Assembly (NCBI GenBank): GCA_002422955.1
Contig: DITY01000262.1
Coordinates: 8,644-14,668 of the forward strand
DNA from: Planctomycetaceae bacterium UBA6172
GTDB taxonomy: Bacteria > Planctomycetota > Planctomycetia > Pirellulales > Pirellulaceae
Reading direction: 5' to 3'
Length of the DNA stretch: 6,025 nucleotides
Part shown: one piece after another, positions 1-5,915 of the stretch
Layout of the letters: each line of letters begins with the position of its first letter
Position numbering within the stretch: the first letter of the stretch is position 1
The notes under the pieces: model-generated
Told to the model about the DNA's origin: nothing
Seen by the model: only the letters and a program-made list of their open reading frames with translations
Databases searched by the model: none
Program-made: the position numbers and the translations under genes

Positions 1-240
1 CTGCCGAATGGGACACCGACGGCTGGCTTCCGTCCAACACTGACTCAGCCGTCCGAGGAAGACTTGACGTGGCAGTCGTATCCGGCTTGGACGGACCTGC
101 TCGATAGGCTCGCGGAAGCGTCCTTGGCGGGTCAACAGGCAATCGCTTCGGCGGGCGGTTCGGCCGAAACCGAAGACGAACGTGAGTCGCTGGTCGACAG
201 CGCCTTGGCGAGCTTCATTTCCGCGGATGGCCTGTGGTAA
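1..240 (+). CDS. 3' end of an unrecognised protein gene (5' end outside window)
   Basis: Reading frame 1 is open from the first base to a TAA at 238-240, giving the last 79 residues of a protein that starts outside the window. Frame 2 meets a stop within the first 45 bases. The tail is polar and acidic, with an Asp/Glu/Ser/Ala-rich stretch (GGSAETEDERESLVDS) and the end FISADGLW. It has no membrane segment, no cysteines and no motif I recognise, so no function is proposed. Codon use is GC-rich, like the genes downstream. It runs in the same direction as the flavin oxidoreductase gene, but the gap of about 220 bp with its own candidate promoter argues against a shared operon. That it is coding is likely; the identity is unknown. 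Confidence 0.6.
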   Translation: MPNGTPTAGFRPTLTQPSEEDLTWQSYPAWTDLLDRLAEASLAGQQAIASAGGSAETEDERESLVDSALASFISADGLW

Positions 241-300
241 CGGTCGCGGGTTCACGGGTTGAGGGTCCGACAACGGCTCCTCAGCCCTAGCCCCTACTCC

Positions 301-349
301 GAGCCCCGTCGCTGCCTTTGGAACCTGCCCCAGCCTAAGGAGCGGGCTC
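301..349 (+). repeat. nested inverted repeat, possible RNA structure
   Basis: GAGCCC at 301-306 is the exact reverse complement of GGGCTC at 344-349. Inside it, GCTG at 311-314 pairs with CAGC at 331-334. The right outer arm lies between an AAGGAG sequence (337-342) and an ATG at 350, so a folded transcript could hide that translation start. The arms are short and the loops long; in GC-rich DNA this may be chance. No T-tract follows, so it does not look like an intrinsic terminator. Confidence 0.2.
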
Positions 350-424
350 ATGACCTTCCGCGTGGTTGGCCGATGGGGGCGTAGGCTTTATCATCGGGGA
401 GCCAGGAATGCGTTCGTGCAATGA
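350..424 (+). CDS. possible 24-residue small ORF with strong Shine-Dalgarno
   Basis: ATG at 350 opens a frame of 24 codons ending at TGA 422-424. The peptide would begin MTFRVVGRWGRRLYHRG and is strongly basic, with six arginines. Its support is an AAGGAG at 337-342, seven bases before the ATG, which is a better ribosome-binding site than that of the oxidoreductase gene downstream. It ends 39 bp before the preferred oxidoreductase start, so it could be a leader peptide. Against it: it is very short, has no recognised homologue, and the promoter candidate at 366-394 would start transcription inside it. Treat it as a candidate only. Confidence 0.2.
   Translation: MTFRVVGRWGRRLYHRGARNAFVQ
366..394 (+). 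promoter_or_regulatory. candidate sigma70-type promoter for the flavin oxidoreductase gene
   Basis: TTGGCC at 366-371 (4 of 6 to TTGACA) and TATCAT at 389-394 (5 of 6 to TATAAT) are separated by 17 bases. Transcription would begin near 401, giving a leader of about 60 nt before ATG 464. Spacing and orientation fit, but planctomycete promoters are poorly characterised and such matches occur by chance. Confidence 0.3.
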
Positions 425-463
425 TCTTGGCATCGGCAACTGAAAATGCGACCTGGGGGCGTG

Positions 464-1549
464 ATGGCGAGCTTGTTCAACGAGTTTCGATTGAAAGATG
501 TTGTGCTGCGGAATCGCATCGCCGTTTCGCCGATGTGCCAGTATTCATCGGACAACGGATTTCTGAACGACTGGCACTTTGTCCATCTGGGCTCCCGTGC
601 CGTGGGTGGTGCCGGTTTGGTGATCGTTGAAGCGACCGCCGTTTCGCCCGAAGGCCGGATCAGTCCCGCCGACAGCGGCATCTATCTGGATGAGCATGTG
701 CAACCGCTGGCCAAGGTCACGCGTTTCCTCAAGCAGTATGGGGCAGTCCCCGGCATCCAACTCGCTCATGCCGGCCGCAAGGCGAGTGCCAGCAAACCCT
801 GGGAGGGCGACCACCATATCGACTCCGACATGGGCGGCTGGGATACGATCGCTCCCTCGGCCATGGCCTTCGGCGGCAACTTGCCGAAGGTGCCCCGCGC
901 GATGACCCTCCAGGACATCAGCCGTATTCAGGAGTCGTTCGTCGACGCGGCGAAGCGGGCGTTGGCGGCGGGGTTCGAATGGTTGGAACTCCATTTCGCC
1001 CACGGCTACCTCGCCCATGAGTTCTACTCACCCCTCTCCAATCACCGTACCGACAACTACGGCGGCAGCTTCGAGAACCGGACTCGATTCCTACTGGAAA
1101 CGCTTGCCGCCGTCCGTCAGGTCTGGCCAGATCGCTTCCCGCTGACGGCGCGACTTTCGGTCACCGATTGGATCGACGGTGGCGTGACGGTGGAAGAATC
1201 CGTCGAACTGGTCTGCCGATTGAAGTCGGCCGGGTTGGATCTGCTGGACGTCAGTCAAGGCTTCATCACCCCCGACATCTCCCAGGTGCCCTGGGGACCG
1301 GGGTTCATGATCGACGTGGCCAGCCGCATTCGTCGTGAAGCGGCCGTGCCGACCGCCGTCGGATGGCAGATCACCGATCCTCACCAAGCGGAAGCCGCGG
1401 TGCGGGATCAACACACCGACCTCGTGATGCTCGCGCGGGAACTGCTGCGTGACCCGTACTGGCCCTATCACGCCGCCATAAAACTCGGCGACGAAAATGC
1501 GGCAGCCCTCCTGCCCGTGCAGTATGCCCGTGCGGTCAATCCGAGATAG
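464..1549 (+). CDS. NAD(P)H:flavin oxidoreductase, Old Yellow Enzyme family (YqjM/XenA-like)
   Basis: A 361-residue cytosolic FMN-binding TIM-barrel enzyme of the YqjM (NamA) class. Family members use NAD(P)H to reduce activated C=C bonds of enones, quinones or nitro compounds; the natural substrate here is unknown. The N-terminal SPMCQYSS motif carries C25 and Y27, the residue pair typical of the YqjM class. Q99 lies in GIQLAHAGRKAS. The substrate-binding His pair H177/H180 sits in ELHFAHGYL, followed by the class hallmark HEFYSPLSNHRTDNYGGS. The FMN phosphate-binding end is GWQITD then ARELLRDPYW. The C-terminal PVQYAR matches the YqjM tail, whose arginine reaches the neighbouring subunit. 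Length is normal and nothing is missing. ATG 464 was chosen because MASLFNEFRLKD aligns with the family start and GGGGG precedes it; an in-frame ATG at 446 and GTG at 461 would add up to six residues. It looks monocistronic and converges with the next gene. Confidence 0.93.
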   Translation: MASLFNEFRLKDVVLRNRIAVSPMCQYSSDNGFLNDWHFVHLGSRAVGGAGLVIVEATAVSPEGRISPADSGIYLDEHVQPLAKVTRFLKQYGAVPGIQLAHAGRKASASKPWEGDHHIDSDMGGWDTIAPSAMAFGGNLPKVPRAMTLQDISRIQESFVDAAKRALAAGFEWLELHFAHGYLAHEFYSPLSNHRTDNYGGSFENRTRFLLETLAAVRQVWPDRFPLTARLSVTDWIDGGVTVEESVELVCRLKSAGLDLLDVSQGFITPDISQVPWGPGFMIDVASRIRREAAVPTAVGWQITDPHQAEAAVRDQHTDLVMLARELLRDPYWPYHAAIKLGDENAAALLPVQYARAVNPR

Positions 1550-1605
1550 CGATCGCCAGGATACGACGAACGTGCGGCTCTAGCGGGGTGTCGACCCGAT
1601 CGAGA

Positions 1606-2646
1606 TTATTTTGCGGCTTGCGGCGTGTCTCGATAGGCACGATGGCAGGCGACACAGGACTGCGTCACCGCAGCCAAGGCCCGGTCGACGGTTTCCGGCG
1701 GAGGGCCCGGCGAACCGGCTCGTGACCATGCGGCCAGCCCAGCTTCGAGCTGCCGAGCGGAGGCCTCGCTGGCGGACATCAGATTGCGGAACCCAACCGG
1801 CTGGTTCTGAACCGCGTCCGTGCGGATCAGCTCGGTATAGTGCTCGCGGAGCAACAGCGCCTGATGGGCGGGATCGAGGTCGGGTTGCCCAGCGGGCGCA
1901 CGCCACCGCGCGGCGGCCATCGCCTGCAAACGTTCCGACGTCTCGTCGATCGCGATCATCGCTTCCGCCAAGGGTGGCACTGCGGCCTGTTCGGTAAACT
2001 CGACCTGCAACGCATCCAGCAGCGCGGTATCCAGCGGCTTGGCGGACTCGGCTGACTGGTAGAGTCCCCGATAGTTCTCGCTGGTACCGGCCAGTTGGAG
2101 GATGCCTCGCGCGTCATCCGGCGACAACAGCCCGCCCCCGACGCAGGCCACCATCGCGGCGGCCGGGCTGCGGTGCTTGCCATGGTGGCAGTGGATGTAG
2201 ATCGGCCAAGGGAGGTCGCGGACCGCTTTTGCCAGCTCCCTCGCCCGCTGCTCGGGAACGCCATCGTAACCATGCGGCAGGTGGACGTAGCGGAGGCCAT
2301 ATTTTCTGGCCAGCTCCCCATCCGGTTTGGCCCCATCGACACTGATCACCGTCTTCACACCCAGATCGACAAGCTCCTGGAACGCCGCCTCGCCCGCGGG
2401 CAAGCCGCCGGAAATCACCCGGCGATGCAGCCGCCACGGATTGGGCAAATGCTTCGCTACGATTTTTTGGGGCGTCGATTGCGGTCGACCGGAGGCGGTC
2501 GCGACTGCACCGGTCGTCTCATCGGTCCCATCCGCCGCCCGCGGGAGGGGCGGTGCCGCGGCCGTGAACCTGCCAGCGAACTGCGGCAACCCCAGTACAA
2601 GCGACAACCCGATCGCGATTCCGCAAAAGCGCACGTTCCTGGACAT
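1606..2646 (-). CDS. exported PTP/dual-specificity-type phosphatase fused to a C-terminal cytochrome c'-like heme domain
   Basis: Predicted 346-residue exported protein. Residues 1-31 form a signal peptide: basic MSRNVRF, a hydrophobic core to about residue 25, then TAAA. Residues 66-200 resemble the small tyrosine/dual-specificity phosphatases of the beta-lactamase-hydrolase-like (DUF442) type: RRVISGGLPAG, LGVKTVISVDG, then the P-loop HCHHGKHRS. This is an intact CX5R signature with nucleophile C153 and R159; D128 in HGYDGVP is a possible general acid. Residues 224-337 read as four amphipathic helices (about 224-247, 258-277, 285-309, 317-337). The last ends in SCVACHRAYRD (C331, C334, H335), a single C-type heme site near the C-terminus, as in class II cytochromes c'. 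Start 2646 is supported by GAGGAG six bases upstream and by the signal peptide; an upstream in-frame ATG at 2706 adds 20 unlikely residues. A role as a heme-gated periplasmic phosphatase is inference; substrate unknown. Confidence 0.85.
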   Translation of the reverse strand: MSRNVRFCGIAIGLSLVLGLPQFAGRFTAAAPPLPRAADGTDETTGAVATASGRPQSTPQKIVAKHLPNPWRLHRRVISGGLPAGEAAFQELVDLGVKTVISVDGAKPDGELARKYGLRYVHLPHGYDGVPEQRARELAKAVRDLPWPIYIHCHHGKHRSPAAAMVACVGGGLLSPDDARGILQLAGTSENYRGLYQSAESAKPLDTALLDALQVEFTEQAAVPPLAEAMIAIDETSERLQAMAAARWRAPAGQPDLDPAHQALLLREHYTELIRTDAVQNQPVGFRNLMSASEASARQLEAGLAAWSRAGSPGPPPETVDRALAAVTQSCVACHRAYRDTPQAAK

Positions 2647-2660
2647 GGAGATCTCCTCGA
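2640..2660 (-). promoter_or_regulatory. ribosome binding site deciding the phosphatase-heme gene start
   Basis: On the minus strand the sequence reads GAGGAGATCTCC immediately before ATG 2646-2644. GAGGAG is a strong Shine-Dalgarno match at 6-base spacing. It favours this ATG, followed directly by a signal peptide, over the longer in-frame ATG at 2706. Confidence 0.6.
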
Positions 2661-2870
2661 GACTGAAACGGTCGCCGCACTCGCGATGCTCTCGGCTCCC
2701 GCCCAATCCAGTCTAGGTCGAGCGTTCACGATCGTCGATATCGACCAGACGCCGGCCTGAGCGAAGGACTAGACCAGTTCCCCCGGGCCTTGCATCCGGG
2801 TACTAGCCGCGTCGACGTTTGCGCCACACCGGTTGACGAAAGGGCATTCACCTGGCGGCGAGTCGGCGTT
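2647..2870. other. intergenic region between phosphatase-heme gene and uppP remnant
   Basis: About 220 bp with no convincing gene. It must contain the promoter of the minus-strand phosphatase gene, but I see no clear -35/-10 pair. It holds a 12-bp perfect palindrome (GTCGATATCGAC, 2734-2745) about 90 bp upstream of that start, and a 5-bp inverted repeat CCCGG 2782-2786 / CCGGG 2796-2800. Both are within chance expectation for 6 kb of GC-rich DNA. Confidence 0.4.
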
Positions 2871-3141
2871 TCAGAACCAGAGCAGGATCAGGCCGCTGAG
2901 CGCGATCCGATAGTAGCCGAAGGGACCCAGGCCCCAGCGGCCGAGCACTCGCAGCATGAACTGCACGCTCAGGATCGCGGCCACGAACGCGCCCCCGATC
3001 GCCAGAAGTGGCATCACGATGCCATACCGAGTGACGATCAGCTGCATGAGCCGTGGCGGTGAGCCCAAACGGCAGAACCACCAGGCAGAATGTAAAACAT
3101 GCCGTTCGGAACTGCCTGGCGGCGAAGCTGCATGCACTCAT
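2871..3141 (-). pseudogene. uppP: 3' remnant of undecaprenyl-diphosphatase gene (uppP/bacA)
   Basis: In the frame ending at TGA 2873-2871, the last 55 or so residues match the C-terminus of UppP (BacA), the membrane enzyme that dephosphorylates undecaprenyl pyrophosphate to recycle the cell-wall lipid carrier. The match covers the hydrophobic LLAIGGAFVAAILSVQFML, then RVLGRWGLGPFGYYRIALSG and a hydrophobic end LILLWF. The RxxxxxPFxxYRI block is typical of the family. Complete UppP has about 270 residues; here the EGLTEFLPVSSTGH-type and SRSG active-site regions are absent. Farther 5', weaker UppP-like sequence (RTACFTFCLVVLP) lies in a different minus-strand frame, which suggests a frameshift around 3045-3080. 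The glycosyltransferase gene ends at 3187, leaving no room for the missing 200 residues. It cannot be a working phosphatase. The C-terminal identity is fairly secure; the frameshifted part is less so. Confidence 0.6.
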
Positions 3142-3186
3142 GACGTGTAACCTGAAACGGAGAACAACGGCGTGGAACGGCTGAGA

Positions 3187-4293
3187 TCACCTACCGTGGG
3201 CGGCATGACGTCTGCTGCCGACAACCGTTTGGTAAACGTCGAGCAACTGTGCCGTGTGGTCGGCCTCACGGAATAGGCGTCTGACCCGCTGGCGACCTTC
3301 GCGCGCGAGCCGCTCGCGCAACGCCGCGTCGTTCAGCATTCGTGTGATCGCTGTCGATAAAGCACGAGGATCACTGGGCGGCACCAACAGCCCGGTCTCC
3401 TGGTCGATGACAATCTCCCGCAAGCCGCCGACTCGCGACGCGACCACCGGGACCCCGGAAGCCAACGCCTCCGCCGCGGTCAACCCGAACGCCTCTTCCG
3501 TCGGCGTGCAGACGCAAACATCCAGGCAACTCATGACCAGCGGAATGTCGTCTTGATGACCGAGCCAGCGAACCGCTCCCTGCAGCTGGAGTTCCTCCAC
3601 CGCCTGTCGGCAGGTCTTGGCATACGCGCCATGGTCATCGCCGACTATCACCAGTCGGACATTCGGAAACTCCCGGAGTACGCTCGGCAACGCCCGAATC
3701 AAATTGAGTTGCGATTTTCGTGGGGAGACATTCCCGACGCAGCCGAGCACCCGATCGGTCGGAGCAAACCCCCAAGCGGTTCGCGCCGTATTCATCTCGG
3801 CTGGCGGAACGCCGTGAAAGAATCGGTCGCGGATGGGATAGTAGATCCGGCGAATTCGCGATTTCGACACGAAGTTGAAGCGGCGCATCGACCGCAGGGT
3901 CACGTCTGAGTTCGCGATCACGTAATCGTTCAAGCACCAGTGCAATTGGATGTGCCGCTGATGCGCGGTCGCGACGACGGGCAACCCGTGTAGAAGTTTT
4001 AACAAAACGCCGAAGGAATGGGCCCGACTGTTGTGGGTGTGCACGATCGAAATCTGTCGCTCGCGAGCGATGGCCGCAACCCGCTTTAGCTCGGTCAACG
4101 GATAGCGAGCCAGCGGCGAGGGGACGTATTCGACGCCGGCCGCATCGAACTGGTGGCTCAGCCAACCATCCGGAATGCAAACCGGCAACACCTCAACCCC
4201 TTGCCTGCGAAAATCGACCACCAACTCGTAGGCATACTTGATCGCACCGTTGAACCCCCTGCCGGAAGCGATCATTAAGACTTGGCTTGACAT
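3187..4293 (-). CDS. GT4-family (GT-B fold) glycosyltransferase
   Basis: Predicted 368-residue cytosolic or membrane-associated glycosyltransferase that would transfer a sugar from a nucleotide-sugar donor, probably in surface polysaccharide or glycolipid synthesis. The acceptor-side N-domain opens with SSQVLMIASGRGFNGAIKYA, containing the glycine-rich loop typical of GT4, and continues to IVHTHNSRAHSFG (about 83-95) and VVATAHQRH. The donor-side C-domain begins near residue 183 with GCVGNVSPRKSQ (R192/K193, donor-phosphate contacts by analogy), then RLVIVGDD. The EX7E motif is EAFGLTAAE (E267, E275), followed by SGVPVVASRVGGLREIV and GLLVPPSD. Start 4293 is chosen because the first beta-strand begins right after it. 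The frame stays open to ATG 4533 (80 more residues, with ATGs at 4482, 4467 and 4353), but that extension is polar and unlike the family; no start has a strong Shine-Dalgarno. The donor sugar cannot be told from the sequence. Confidence 0.88.
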   Translation of the reverse strand: MSSQVLMIASGRGFNGAIKYAYELVVDFRRQGVEVLPVCIPDGWLSHQFDAAGVEYVPSPLARYPLTELKRVAAIARERQISIVHTHNSRAHSFGVLLKLLHGLPVVATAHQRHIQLHWCLNDYVIANSDVTLRSMRRFNFVSKSRIRRIYYPIRDRFFHGVPPAEMNTARTAWGFAPTDRVLGCVGNVSPRKSQLNLIRALPSVLREFPNVRLVIVGDDHGAYAKTCRQAVEELQLQGAVRWLGHQDDIPLVMSCLDVCVCTPTEEAFGLTAAEALASGVPVVASRVGGLREIVIDQETGLLVPPSDPRALSTAITRMLNDAALRERLAREGRQRVRRLFREADHTAQLLDVYQTVVGSRRHAAHGR

Positions 4294-4793
4294 CTGGGTA
4301 GCGCGATTCCGAGCGGGATATTCGCTGGCATGCCGTCGCGGGATCGCAGGCATGGTCGGACGATCCTCGCCCGAGAACCGTCGTAAGGACTGATCGTTCG
4401 CTTTTCTGACCGCTGGCTCCACGCTCCGTTCTCCGTGCGACTGCTGGTCGGCGCTGTGGGGTCGCATGCCCACCGTCGCCATCGATAACCAGGATCGGCA
4501 ATCCCGCGCAACCTTCCGCAACGGTCGCCCCACCGCGTCCGTCGCCTTCCTACGTCACGTCCCATCGCCCAGGTCCGCCAGGTTCCGAAAAAACGCAGCT
4601 CTTCCGCTGTGACCTGGCCTCGCATTGTCGCGACAACGTCCTTCTTGTAGCCTCGCTCGAAGCCACAAAGCAACCCCAAATACTAATTACATAGTAGATT
4701 GCGGCAAATGGCTGCGGCCTTTGCAAATCGTGGCTGGGCTACCGAGCCCTGCCGAAACGAGGGCAATTCTGCAGTCGCCGCTGCTTGGGGACT
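4294..4793. other. 500-bp region between glycosyltransferase and M56 protease genes
   Basis: No convincing gene is visible. The part from 4294 to 4533 is an open in-frame extension of the glycosyltransferase, judged more likely non-coding. The rest (4534-4793) contains an AT-rich island around 4676-4700 with a promoter candidate and a near-palindrome. It also has a 5-bp hairpin (GGGCT 4736-4740 / AGCCC 4745-4749) lacking a T-run, 45 bp beyond the protease stop, too weak to call a terminator. Confidence 0.4.
4680..4707 (-). promoter_or_regulatory. candidate promoter with overlapping operator-like dyad
   Basis: On the minus strand TTGCCG (4707-4702, 4 of 6 to TTGACA) is followed after 16 bases by TAGTAT (4685-4680, 4 of 6 to TATAAT). 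The same stretch is a near-palindrome on the plus strand: TACTA at 4681-4685 and TAGTA at 4692-4696 around a six-base centre. It lies in the only clearly AT-rich patch between the BlaR1-like gene and the glycosyltransferase, oriented towards the latter. The leader to 4293 would be long, about 380 nt. A BlaI-type repressor binding here is speculation. Confidence 0.22.
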
Positions 4794-5915
4794 TCAGCTC
4801 CCGTTGAGCAGTTCGTGCATTTGGGTCCGCTCGTCGAAGGTCTCGAAGTCTCGGACGGTGACGCCGAAGTCGTGCAAGGTCGTCGCTGTCCAGGTCGGCC
4901 AGGGCGACCAATGGCTGCGATGGGTCGCGATCGCGTTGGTCGGCAACCACACTTGGCTGACGAGAATCGCGACGAGTACCAGGCCGCCGATGGCCCAATT
5001 CGGACGGCCCGACCGGTCCTCCGATGTTCTGCCCGCAAGCTCTAGCAAGCGTTCGCTGCGGCGGATCAGCGAGCTCTTGCGGTTGCCGAATGCCAAGGCT
5101 CCGCTGGCGGTCGCGGTGAACGGCGAACAGGCGCAGCGTTCGGCAATCTTGACCAAGGTACGCAGATAATCCGAGAACCTGCCGCCTCGCCTAGCCGCAA
5201 CCTCATCACACAAGAACTCTCGCGCTAGCTCCGCGTCTCGCGCCGCAACCCAAACGGCCGGATGGAACCACAGCAGCGTCGAACAGATGCCTTGCAAAAA
5301 GTGCTGCATCGGATGGTTCGTCCGCAAATGCTCCCATTCATGCAGCAGCACGTGCCGGCAGTGCATCGCATCGCCGTCGACCAAGTACTGTGGCAGCACA
5401 ATCACAGGCCGATGAAGCTGCCAGCAAAATGGTCCGTTGATTTCGGCGGATACCAAGATGGTCAACGATCGCAGCGGACGATCCGCAGACGCCGGTTGAC
5501 TGCCCGCGTCATCCCAACCCGACGGCAGCCCCGCAAGTTGCGTTTCCGTTGCCGGCACGCAGCGCTGTTTGAGAAATCGGACCAACAGCCAGCACTGAAA
5601 CGCCCGGCGAATCAGCGAAACCGCGATCCCGATCAGCCAGATGACGGCCAAGCCTTTGATCAGCCGAGCTTGCCAGGCCACGATCTCGAGCAGGGTATGA
5701 GAAGCCAGCGATGGCGGCAGAAAGAACACTCTGCGATGCGGCAACAAGAAGGCGACGGCGATCAAGGCCAGGATGGAGACGAAACAAACTGTCCACATCC
5801 GGCACAGTCCCCGCGAGTCTCGCACGTGCCTTTGCAACCACACGCTCGCCAGCACGAGCAGCGAAACTTGCAAAACCAGCGCGACGGCCACTTCGAAGGC
5901 GAGCGATGCGCTCAT
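4794..5915 (-). CDS. BlaR1-like M56 family membrane metalloprotease (signal transducer)
   Basis: A 373-residue integral membrane zinc protease of the BlaR1/MecR1 family. In that family a signal activates the protease, which leads to loss of the BlaI/MecI repressor. Likely membrane segments are about residues 7-27, 40-59, 86-105 and 307-325. The cytoplasmic protease domain shows the M56 block GPFCWQLHRPVIVLP (161-175), then LLHEWEHLRTNHP with the HEXXH zinc site H192-E193-H196, and REFLCDE whose E233 is the likely third zinc ligand. The catalytic set therefore looks intact. After the last membrane helix only about 48 residues remain, ending TFDERTQMHELLNGS. The roughly 250-residue penicillin-binding sensor of true BlaR1 is absent, so the inducer is unknown. 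The ATG at 5915 overlaps the upstream repressor stop as ATGA, implying co-transcription and translational coupling. Family call is firm; the signal is not. Confidence 0.9.
   Translation of the reverse strand: MSASLAFEVAVALVLQVSLLVLASVWLQRHVRDSRGLCRMWTVCFVSILALIAVAFLLPHRRVFFLPPSLASHTLLEIVAWQARLIKGLAVIWLIGIAVSLIRRAFQCWLLVRFLKQRCVPATETQLAGLPSGWDDAGSQPASADRPLRSLTILVSAEINGPFCWQLHRPVIVLPQYLVDGDAMHCRHVLLHEWEHLRTNHPMQHFLQGICSTLLWFHPAVWVAARDAELAREFLCDEVAARRGGRFSDYLRTLVKIAERCACSPFTATASGALAFGNRKSSLIRRSERLLELAGRTSEDRSGRPNWAIGGLVLVAILVSQVWLPTNAIATHRSHWSPWPTWTATTLHDFGVTVRDFETFDERTQMHELLNGS

Larger units (their letters stand above)
241..463. other. intergenic region upstream of the flavin oxidoreductase gene
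   Basis: This gap of about 220 bp separates the stop of the partial gene from the preferred oxidoreductase start. It holds a nested inverted repeat (301-349), a short ORF behind a strong Shine-Dalgarno sequence (350-424) and a sigma70-like promoter candidate (366-394); each is listed separately. I see no T-run following a strong hairpin, so no intrinsic terminator can be claimed for the upstream gene. A 4-bp hairpin (GGCT 275-278 / AGCC 283-286) is too weak to count. Confidence 0.5.

Noticed and set aside
545..1018. Minus-strand open frame opposite the flavin oxidoreductase
   Set aside because: The plus-strand product has all family motifs across this region; the antisense translation shows nothing recognisable.
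1586..1597. Small hairpin GGGT-GTCG-ACCC between the two convergent stops, considered as a terminator
   Set aside because: Only a 4-bp stem and no T-run on either side; the 56-bp convergent gap has no better candidate.
2734..2745. Perfect 12-bp palindrome GTCGATATCGAC upstream of the phosphatase-heme gene
   Set aside because: One or two such palindromes are expected by chance in 6 kb, and no second copy or promoter context supports an operator.
2095..2760. Long plus-strand open frame (221 codons) antisense to the phosphatase-heme gene
   Set aside because: It mirrors a gene with clear domains, a signal peptide and a strong ribosome-binding site. Its own translation has no recognisable motif and reflects GC-rich codon shadowing.
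2782..2800. CCCGG/CCGGG inverted repeat with 9-base loop, downstream of the uppP remnant
   Set aside because: Short stem without a T-run; could be a relic terminator but nothing beyond the stem supports it.
4275..4679. Minus-strand frame of 134 codons covering the glycosyltransferase start and upstream gap
   Set aside because: The product is Arg/Trp-rich with no domain, overlaps the real glycosyltransferase start in another frame and has no clear ribosome-binding site.
4736..4749. Hairpin GGGCT-ACCG-AGCCC downstream of the M56 protease gene
   Set aside because: Perfect but only 5 bp, with no following T-run, so not supportable as an intrinsic terminator.
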